Assembly (NCBI GenBank): GCA_036398095.1 | Contig: DASWHR010000024.1 | Coordinates: 33,464 to 97,463 of the forward strand | Reading direction: 5' to 3' | DNA from: DASWHR01 sp036398095 | GTDB lineage: Bacteria > Actinomycetota > AC-67 | DNA: 64,000 bases | In this document: piece by piece, positions 58,305 through 64,000 of the stretch | Position numbering within the stretch: position 1 is the first letter of the stretch | Layout: every line of letters starts with the position of its first letter | The notes under the pieces: generated by a model | The model's input: the letters and a program-made list of their open reading frames with translations, nothing else | Database searches by the model: none | What the model was told of the DNA's origin: nothing | Position numbers and translations under genes: made by a program

Positions 58305-58667
58305 TTGGCACGCAAGAAGAGCATCAACGAAGAAGCGCTGCCTCTGCCGTGGGCGACGTTGCATATCTTGCTCTCCCTCACCGACGGTCCCAAGCACGGC
58401 TACGCCATCATGGGGCGCGTCGAGGAGCTCAGCGACGGCGCCGTCTCGATGGGTCCGGGAACGTTGTACGGCTCGATCAAGCGTATGCTCGCCGATCGGC
58501 TGATCGAAGAAGTTTCAGGCCCGGCAGACGGCGATGAGCGCCGCCGCTACTACCAGCTCACTGCTCCGGGCGAAGCGGCATGCGCAGCCGAGGTCGCTCG
58601 ACTCAACCGCCTGCTGCGGCACGCAACTGTCCGTCGCTGGGCGTCGCCGGCACCACGGAGAGCGTGA
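58305..58667 (+). CDS. PadR-family transcriptional regulator
   Basis: 120 residues from TTG 58305 (GGAGGG just upstream). Winged helix: LPLPWATLHILLSLTDGPKHGYAIMGRVEELSDGAVSMGPGTLYGSIKRMLADRLIEEVSG, then DERRRYYQLTAPGEAACAAEVARL, read here in parts (HILLSLTDGPKHGYAIM; MGPGTLYGSIKRML; RRRYYQLT). These are the recognition helix and wing of PadR repressors. Stop and the next start share one base (TGATG, 58665-58669), so it is coupled to the membrane protein gene, its likely target. Confidence 0.93.
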   Translation: MARKKSINEEALPLPWATLHILLSLTDGPKHGYAIMGRVEELSDGAVSMGPGTLYGSIKRMLADRLIEEVSGPADGDERRRYYQLTAPGEAACAAEVARLNRLLRHATVRRWASPAPRRA

Positions 58668-59386
58668 TGCCACGCGCACGCATGTATCGACTCGCCTTGT
58701 TCTTGTATCCACGAGACCTGCGCCGGCAATTTGGCGCCGACATGCTCCAAATCCATCGCGACATGCGTCGCGATATGCCACGCGTCCACGTCTGGATGCG
58801 ACTGATTCACGACGTCGCCATCTCCGTTCCGCGGGCGCATCTTGAGGAGGGAATCATGGCTCGTTCCGGGATAACCGCCGTCATCGGGATTGCGGCGGTC
58901 ATCGCCGCGGGAAGCGTTATGACCGGAAGCATCCCGGTCGGGGCGGCGATGGCCCTCGGCTCGATCGGACTGCTCGCAGCGCTTGCCAAGGGTCTGTCAA
59001 TGACGCAAACACGATCATCGGACGCGATCTATTCTCGCCGGTCTTGGACGTGGTGGGCGGTGCTCTCAGTGCCGCTGGCAGCGACGTGGATTGCGTTCAT
59101 GACTCTCCAGCTCATCGACGATCCGAAGGTCGAGAACGTTTTCGCGCTCGGGATCGGCATCGCCTTCGCGGCGGCAATCGCCGGCGGCTTGGCTCTTCGG
59201 CGTCGCGGCAACCGGATGGGGAACTGGCTCGTCGCGATCGGCGCCGCGCCGGGGCTCATGTCGTTCTGGGTCATTCCGTTGCTCATCGTGTCGGTCGCGG
59301 TCGTCGTCGGCTCACTGGCCGAGCTGTTCGGCCCGCGCGCCCTCGAAGGCGCCGCGCGCGGCCCCGCCGAAACAGCAGGCACCTAA
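58667..59386 (+). CDS. PadR-associated multi-TM membrane protein
   Basis: 239 residues. The N-terminus (RARMYRLALFLYPRDLRRQFGADMLQIHRDM) matches the permease-prefix/DUF1700-like segment that typically follows PadR genes. Then TM helices: SGITAVIGIAAVIAAGSVMTG, AAMALGSIGLLAALA, WTWWAVLSVPLAATWIAFMT, NVFALGIGIAFAAAIAGGLAL and SFWVIPLLIVSVAVVVGSLAELF. Function unknown; likely a membrane stress or efflux-related protein regulated by PadR. Convergent with the large Calx-beta gene; a 9-bp GC hairpin lies between. Confidence 0.85.
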   Translation: MPRARMYRLALFLYPRDLRRQFGADMLQIHRDMRRDMPRVHVWMRLIHDVAISVPRAHLEEGIMARSGITAVIGIAAVIAAGSVMTGSIPVGAAMALGSIGLLAALAKGLSMTQTRSSDAIYSRRSWTWWAVLSVPLAATWIAFMTLQLIDDPKVENVFALGIGIAFAAAIAGGLALRRRGNRMGNWLVAIGAAPGLMSFWVIPLLIVSVAVVVGSLAELFGPRALEGAARGPAETAGT

Positions 59387-59420
59387 CACCGCAGAGCAGG
59401 TACAACCGCTGCAGAGAATG

Positions 59421-59452
59421 GGCCGGGCGCCTCCCGAAGAAGACGCCCGGCC
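59421..59452. terminator. Bidirectional hairpin between convergent genes
   Basis: GGCCGGGCG (59421-59429) pairs perfectly with CGCCCGGCC (59444-59452), lying between the PadR-associated gene and the 3' end of the Calx-beta gene. Confidence 0.6.
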
Positions 59453-59470
59453 TCGACTCGTACCGCTTCC

Positions 59471-62400
59471 CTACACGGCGCCCCAGACCAGCAGCACGCT
59501 GATCAGGTTGGACGCGTTGCCGGCGATGTCGAACGCTCGCGCGTACACGCGATACACGCCGAGCGCCAGCCCCGGCGCATCCGACCAGGTCGCGCTGGCC
59601 GTCCCGCATCCGGTGCAAGTCGCAACCCCGCCGCCCACGACCGCCCCGGTCAGGAAGTCGCGGTACTCGACCATGACCGATGCGACGCCAAGGTTGTCGG
59701 TTGCGCTTCCGGTGACTTCACCGGCCATGACGAGCGGCAGCTCGATATGGGCCAGAAACTCCAGCGGCGGCTGGTTGATCGTCACCGACGGCGGCGTGGC
59801 GTCCACGCAGAAGGTGCGCACCGCCGAGGTCGCCGACTGCCCGCCCGCGGTCGCCGTCGCCGTGATCTTGTGCTCGCCTTCCGCGAGGCCGGTCAGGGTC
59901 AGCGACCAGTCACCCGACGCGGTCACGGTCGTGCGACGCAGCTCACGCGCGCCTTCGCGCACGATCAGCGTTGCGCCACCCGGACCCAGACCCGTCACCA
60001 GCACGGTCGTTCGCGTGCACACTCCTTCGCCGGGCGTGACGATCACCGGCGTGGTGACGCCGGCGCTGATCACGTTGACGACGTTGGATCCGACGCTGGC
60101 ATTGAGCGCGCAGTCGAACGCGATCGCGTCGATCGCTTGCGGGCCGGCCGGCAGGAAGATGCTTGCGCTCCAGTTCCCGCTGCCGTCGGCCGTCACCAGC
60201 GCGACCGGGAATCCGTTGCGTCGCACCTGCACCCGCGCGAACGCCTCGGCCGTTCCGGTGATGGTATGCGGGTTGCCGGTCAGAACTGCGCCGTCGAGCG
60301 GCGAGGTAATGACGGGAGCGGCCGGCGCCGTGAAGTCCACATGGAACGTGACGGCGGTCCAGAGCCGGCTGATCAGTCCGTCGGCGCCGATCTGCCGCGC
60401 CGACACGGTGTGCGCGCCGCCGCCGAACGCGATCGGCCCGACGCTCCAAAAGCCGCCGACGACGACCGCACTGCCGATCAACACGCCGCCCTCGTACAAC
60501 TCGACGGTCGCGCCCTCTTCACCGCCTCCGGTAAAGGTCACGATGCCGGTCGACGTGCACGAGTTTCCGCCCGGCGCGGAGATCGTCGGGTTATCGGGAT
60601 TGTCGTTGTCGGTGATCTCGGCCACGACGCTGGCCACCGCGGCCGCATCGAACAACGGCTGGCTGCTTCGCGTCGAGTGCGTAATCAAACCGAAGTGCGG
60701 CGTGCCTTCCCGCACCATGTCGTCGACCGCGACGACCGAGATGATCTGCGGCACGTTCCAGTTGAGCGGCGTGAACTTGATCGAGTGCTCGGCGACGAAG
60801 ACCTGAATGTCGGGGTGGAAGTCCACGAGCACGTCGGCCGTCGGCGCCTGGGTCAGCACGACCGAGTAGGTCCCGTTCGGACCCGACTCGCCGATCATGA
60901 GCAGCGTCGGGTTGATGTCCACCAGACCCAGGTCGTTGTCGATCACGATGTACTGGATCGTGACCGGCAGCGCCGCGGCCCAGATCGGATCCGCCGACGA
61001 GAACGAGAACGTGATATCGCTGAAGTGCGTTCCTTCCACGACCAGGTCGTCGACCGCCTTCGCGATCGCCCACTGGTAGATGTTCCAGGTGGCCGGCGTG
61101 AACGTCAGCGACGTCGTGACCGGCGTCGTCTGCGCGTCGGTCGTCATCGTCACGGTGACGTCGGCGGCCGGCGGCTGCGACAGGTGGAACGAGACCGTGT
61201 CGCTCGTCTCGCCCTCTTCGTGAACCTTCGGCGGCGTGTTGTCGGTGGGCACGAAGATCAGTGTCGGGCCCGGCGGAACGCTGCAGGGCGCGTCCAGCGG
61301 GCCGGTCCCGCCCGGATAGGTGTTGCCCGACGAGGCGCCGCCACCGTCGCCGTAGGTGACCTCGTTCGGGTCGTCCAAGATACCGTCCAAGATGTTGTTG
61401 CAGAACGTCGAGTTGGTCACGGTCGGCTCGAGCGCGACCGGACCGGGCGCGGCGAGCGAGCCGGGTCCCTCGACGACCGGCGCGATCGCGATCGCTTCTT
61501 GGATCGTCAGTTCGGTCGTGTTGTTCTGCACGGTCAGGCGCGTCGCGCCGGCGGCCACGATGCCGCGGCCGTTGATGCCGGGCCCTTGCGCGTTGGTTCC
61601 GAGCAGGTTGTCCTCGACGACGATGTCGGCGGTCGCCTGCGGTTTGGGCGGGTCGCCGAAGACGGTATTGAAATCGTCCACGATGCCGATGCCGCCGAAG
61701 TCGCTGCTGGATCCTTCGGGTGTGGCGATCGTGTTGATGCCGTTGGCGGCGATCCGGCCGAAGCGCGAGTCGGACACGATGATTCCGCCGCCCGGCATGG
61801 GAACGAGCGTCGGCGTCTGCACCGTGCGGATCCCGTTGCCCGATACGTCGAAGTCGCCGACGCCGATCAGCAGAATGCCGATGCGTCCGGCCGCGTTCAG
61901 GTCGGCCAGCGGATCGCCCAACTCCTCGATGCGGCCCAGGTTGTTGCCGACCACCTCGACGTCGCGAATCAGATAGTCGGCGATCGTGTTGGTCACCGGA
62001 TCGGCCGGCGACAGCGCGTGCAGCTTGATCGCCGCGATCGTCGAGGTGAGGAACGTCGGAGTGAGCATGCCGACCGCGTTATGCGCGATGCGCACGCCGA
62101 CGACCGGACGGTAGAAGCGCTGCCGCACGTCGATCGCCGCGACCTCGGGCACGCCGATTCCCGGCGGCGCGTAGGTGATGTAGTTGCCGGCAACGGTGAA
62201 TCCCGTCAACGATCCGGTCGCCTGCCCGGTGAAGGTGTGCGTCAACCCGCCGAGCTGACCGTAGTTGACCGTGAGGCTGCCGACCGGGGCGGACGCCGGA
62301 TTCTGCGAGATCGCAAGACCTTGGATCGCCGAATCGCCGGTCACCGACGCGACGATGCGCAACCCGTCCGCCGACGGCAGGGTTCCGTCGTCGGCGCCCA

Positions 62401-62836
62401 CAACGGTGCCGCGCGTGTTCAACGCGACGACCGAACGCGCGAAGCCGACCATCCGCAGCCGGCGGATCGTCACGTTGTGCGCCGTCGGGCCGACCACGAA
62501 TGCGGCCGACAGGCCGGCACCGACGATCGTCGCGTTCGCGTTCGCGCCCTGGATCGTCAGGCCGTTGATCGGCGTGGGACGAACCAGGATCGCGCCGGCC
62601 TCGACCGAGGTGATGTCGCCGCCGTGCGGCGCGGCGAGCGTGAAGTCGCACACGCCGTCGAGCTCGATCGTGTCCCCGTCGACGGCCGAATCCACCGCCG
62701 CCTGAACCGCGACCAGATCGTCGGGCTCGTTCAAGCACGCAACGCTGATCGTCGCCGCGCGTGCCGTCTGCGGAAATAGTCCCGCCAGCGCGACAAGCGC
62801 GACGACATAGGAAAGTCGCCTGTTTCGTGTGCGCAT
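59471..62836 (-). CDS. Large secreted right-handed beta-helix/Calx-beta/Ig-like surface protein
   Basis: 1121 residues from ATG 62836 (Shine-Dalgarno AGGGGG; the longer frame starts inside the terminator region). Signal peptide (YVVALVALAGLFPQTARAA), parallel beta-helix region (about 30-510: DLVAVQAAVDSAVDGDTIELDGVCDF, ITIQGANANATIVGAG-like turns), three Calx-beta modules (FTPATWNIYQWAIAKAVDDLVVEG, FTPLNWNVPQIISVVAVDDMVRE), Ig-like repeats (TITGTAEAFARVQVRRNG, VLVTGLGPGGATLIVREG) and the C-terminal module with CTGCG ending LGVYRVYARAFDIAGNASNLISVLLVW. Paralogous in layout to the gene at 47676. Likely extracellular or surface adhesive; no wall anchor seen. Confidence 0.91.
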   Translation of the reverse strand: MRTRNRRLSYVVALVALAGLFPQTARAATISVACLNEPDDLVAVQAAVDSAVDGDTIELDGVCDFTLAAPHGGDITSVEAGAILVRPTPINGLTIQGANANATIVGAGLSAAFVVGPTAHNVTIRRLRMVGFARSVVALNTRGTVVGADDGTLPSADGLRIVASVTGDSAIQGLAISQNPASAPVGSLTVNYGQLGGLTHTFTGQATGSLTGFTVAGNYITYAPPGIGVPEVAAIDVRQRFYRPVVGVRIAHNAVGMLTPTFLTSTIAAIKLHALSPADPVTNTIADYLIRDVEVVGNNLGRIEELGDPLADLNAAGRIGILLIGVGDFDVSGNGIRTVQTPTLVPMPGGGIIVSDSRFGRIAANGINTIATPEGSSSDFGGIGIVDDFNTVFGDPPKPQATADIVVEDNLLGTNAQGPGINGRGIVAAGATRLTVQNNTTELTIQEAIAIAPVVEGPGSLAAPGPVALEPTVTNSTFCNNILDGILDDPNEVTYGDGGGASSGNTYPGGTGPLDAPCSVPPGPTLIFVPTDNTPPKVHEEGETSDTVSFHLSQPPAADVTVTMTTDAQTTPVTTSLTFTPATWNIYQWAIAKAVDDLVVEGTHFSDITFSFSSADPIWAAALPVTIQYIVIDNDLGLVDINPTLLMIGESGPNGTYSVVLTQAPTADVLVDFHPDIQVFVAEHSIKFTPLNWNVPQIISVVAVDDMVREGTPHFGLITHSTRSSQPLFDAAAVASVVAEITDNDNPDNPTISAPGGNSCTSTGIVTFTGGGEEGATVELYEGGVLIGSAVVVGGFWSVGPIAFGGGAHTVSARQIGADGLISRLWTAVTFHVDFTAPAAPVITSPLDGAVLTGNPHTITGTAEAFARVQVRRNGFPVALVTADGSGNWSASIFLPAGPQAIDAIAFDCALNASVGSNVVNVISAGVTTPVIVTPGEGVCTRTTVLVTGLGPGGATLIVREGARELRRTTVTASGDWSLTLTGLAEGEHKITATATAGGQSATSAVRTFCVDATPPSVTINQPPLEFLAHIELPLVMAGEVTGSATDNLGVASVMVEYRDFLTGAVVGGGVATCTGCGTASATWSDAPGLALGVYRVYARAFDIAGNASNLISVLLVWGAV

Positions 62837-62916
62837 CGCCAATTCCCCCTTGTTCGATAACCCTGGATATCCTAAAAGTACCGTATTTTCCCTCATGCCC
62901 GGCTTGTGGGTCAACA

Positions 62917-62935
62917 GAAACGCACAGGGCGTTTC
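62917..62935 (-). other. Second small hairpin beyond the terminator
   Basis: GAAACGC (62917-62923) pairs with GCGTTTC (62929-62935). It sits between the terminator of the choice-of-anchor gene and the promoter of the Calx-beta gene; it may be a back-up terminator. Confidence 0.45.
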
Positions 62936-62944
62936 ATGACAAAA

Positions 62945-62978
62945 CGAAACCCCGCGACCCTTTGGCCGCGGGGTTTCG
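62945..62978 (-). terminator. Classical intrinsic terminator
   Basis: On the minus strand CGAAACCCCGCG (62978-62967) pairs perfectly with CGCGGGGTTTCG (62956-62945) and is followed by TTTTGT. It begins 12 bp after the stop of the gene at 62990. Confidence 0.88.
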
Positions 62979-62989
62979 AGGAATCGGGC

Positions 62990-64000
62990 CTATGCGACCA
63001 CGATCGTGATCCTCGGCCCGGGACTCTCCACATTGCCGGCTCCGTCCACCCCGGTCGCCACCGCCGTGTAGATGCCGGGCAACGTCGGCAGATCCGCCCG
63101 CCACACACACCGCCCCGTTGCGGGGCACGACACGATCGCCGCCGTGACTTGCTCGGCGCCACCAAGCAGGTTCACGTAGGACACCGTCACCGATTCGACC
63201 GCGAAGTCGTCCTGCGTCTGCCCGGACACCCGGTCGCGCGTGTGGATCATCAGCGACAGGTCGGCCGTGTCGAAGGTCGAGACGGGACCGCTCTGATCCG
63301 CGGTCCCAGACAACGCCACCACCGGCCGTCCCGCATTCGTCGTCACAAGCAGAGACGCGACGTGCGCACCCGCGGCCTCCGGCGTGAAGCGCACCGCCAC
63401 CGTGCACTGCGTTCCCGGCGAGAACGTCCCACCCGAGCACGTGTCCCGCTCAATCACGAACTGATCCATCGACCCGCCGCCCAGATCGATCCGCTCGATA
63501 AACAGCGGATCCGAACCGGTGCTTCGAATCGTCACCGTCTGCGCAGCCGATGATGCATCCACCTTCACGTAGCCGAAGCCGAGCGAAGCCGGCGTCAACG
63601 ACACGCCCGGGAAGCTCGCCGCCTCCGCCCCGGTTCCCGTCAGCGGAATCAGCGCCTCACCGCCGTTCCACGGCAACCGCAACGTCGCCGCTCGCGCACC
63701 GAGCTCGCGCGGACCGAACGACGCGTACACGACGCAGCCATCCCCCGGCGCAAGCGTACGACCCGAGCAGTAGTCGACCGCGGCGAAGTCGCCGGCCGCC
63801 ACGCCATCGATCGCCGCCGCGCCGACGCTCACATCTCCCGTGCCGATGTTGGTGAGCGTCATCCCGCGATACGCCGACGACGTTCCCACGATCTGCGAGC
63901 CGAACCCGACGGTGGCCGGATACGCGGAGGCTTCCGGAACGCCGGCGACCATGCCGCTTCCGTACATCAGGACCGCAACCGGCGAGGCGGTCGCGTTCGA
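62990..64000 (-). CDS. Secreted choice-of-anchor D repeat protein, 5' end off the right edge
   Basis: 336 residues are visible; the frame is open through the right edge. The first in-window ATG (63967) is not the start, because the codons before it (SNATASPVAVLMYGSGMV) already fit the end of a preceding repeat. Two choice-of-anchor D modules are visible (VGFGSQIVGTSSAYRGMTLTNIGTG..., LGFGYVKVDASSAAQTVTIRSTGSD..., each with C-x-GxTLAPGxxC-type segments and VVYASFGP / VAVRFTPEAAG closings), followed by the C-terminal module VTVSYVNLLGG...CPATGRC...LPGIYTAVATGVDGAGNVES shared with the proteins at 47676 and 59471. Followed by a strong terminator. Confidence 0.88.
   Translation of the reverse strand, partial: SNATASPVAVLMYGSGMVAGVPEASAYPATVGFGSQIVGTSSAYRGMTLTNIGTGDVSVGAAAIDGVAAGDFAAVDYCSGRTLAPGDGCVVYASFGPRELGARAATLRLPWNGGEALIPLTGTGAEAASFPGVSLTPASLGFGYVKVDASSAAQTVTIRSTGSDPLFIERIDLGGGSMDQFVIERDTCSGGTFSPGTQCTVAVRFTPEAAGAHVASLLVTTNAGRPVVALSGTADQSGPVSTFDTADLSLMIHTRDRVSGQTQDDFAVESVTVSYVNLLGGAEQVTAAIVSCPATGRCVWRADLPTLPGIYTAVATGVDGAGNVESPGPRITIVVA

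Noticed and set aside
63965..63967. ATG 63967 as the start of the right-edge gene
   Set aside because: Codons before it continue a choice-of-anchor repeat and there is no signal peptide after it, so the gene begins beyond the window.
1..64000. CRISPR arrays, insertion sequences, prophage genes, rRNA
   Set aside because: No regularly spaced repeats, transposase or integrase motifs, or rRNA-like stretches were seen in any frame or strand.

Overview
The window is a high-GC chromosomal segment from what looks like an uncultured actinobacterium (phylum Actinomycetota; class not resolvable by eye). Pointers: frequent GTG starts, an F420-type LLM oxidoreductase, mycothiol-linked enzyme families (maleylpyruvate-isomerase-like and LmbE/PIG-L), an ECF sigma factor with a membrane partner, class III cyclase domains, an LPxTG-type sorting signal, and at least ten genes whose start codon lies 6-8 nt after a TAnnnT box, the signature of leaderless actinobacterial mRNAs. 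No phage, insertion sequence, rRNA or CRISPR array was seen; one tRNA-Asn is present.

Layout. 1-9.1 kb (minus strand): an unknown actinobacterial protein, a secreted beta-propeller/BNR protein, an overlapping OmpR-type response regulator and histidine kinase, and a large secreted subtilisin-like protease ending in LPATG. 9.2-14.4 kb: a divergent pair of DinB/mycothiol-isomerase-fold enzymes, an LmbE-like deacetylase, and a membrane GAF-GGDEF-EAL protein preceded by a 28-codon upstream ORF. 14.4-18.9 kb: RlpA-like protein with a long hairpin-rich leader, HD hydrolase, small secreted protein, alkyltransferase-like protein lacking the catalytic cysteine, and an apparent operon of a membrane cupredoxin with a USP-USP-Rieske fusion. 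19-24.5 kb (plus strand): phosphodiester-glycosidase-like protein, NlpC/P60 hydrolase, YncE-like propeller, YdeI family protein, LLM oxidoreductase.

24.5-36.8 kb (minus strand): cyclic-nucleotide-binding protein behind a giant cyclase-homology/AAA/TPR regulator, GNAT, D-glucuronyl C5-epimerase-like protein, ECF sigma factor with a TM-propeller partner, and an FtsH protease translationally coupled to a secreted VWA protein. 36.9-41.4 kb (plus strand): DUF4234 protein, LVIVD propeller, PBP4-type DacB, a secreted protein and a chimeric gene remnant (ydeI head joined to dacB tail). 41.4-47.6 kb: Asp-rich secreted protein, multi-TM class III cyclase, TIM-barrel-like membrane protein, secreted protein, then a DDAH-like deiminase overlapping an Arg-rich membrane protein gene.

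47.7-64 kb: three large secreted Calx-beta/Ig-type proteins sharing one C-terminal module, a GAF histidine kinase, two vapBC-type toxin-antitoxin pairs with visible promoter/operator palindromes, an FG-GAP/fibronectin protein, a lipoprotein, ABM monooxygenase, Uma2 protein, tRNA-Asn, and a PadR/membrane-protein pair. The theme is cell-surface and envelope function (adhesion-like repeats, wall hydrolases, surface protease) plus signalling (two histidine kinases, sigma factor, c-di-GMP and probably cAMP). Every intergenic gap is under 300 bp.
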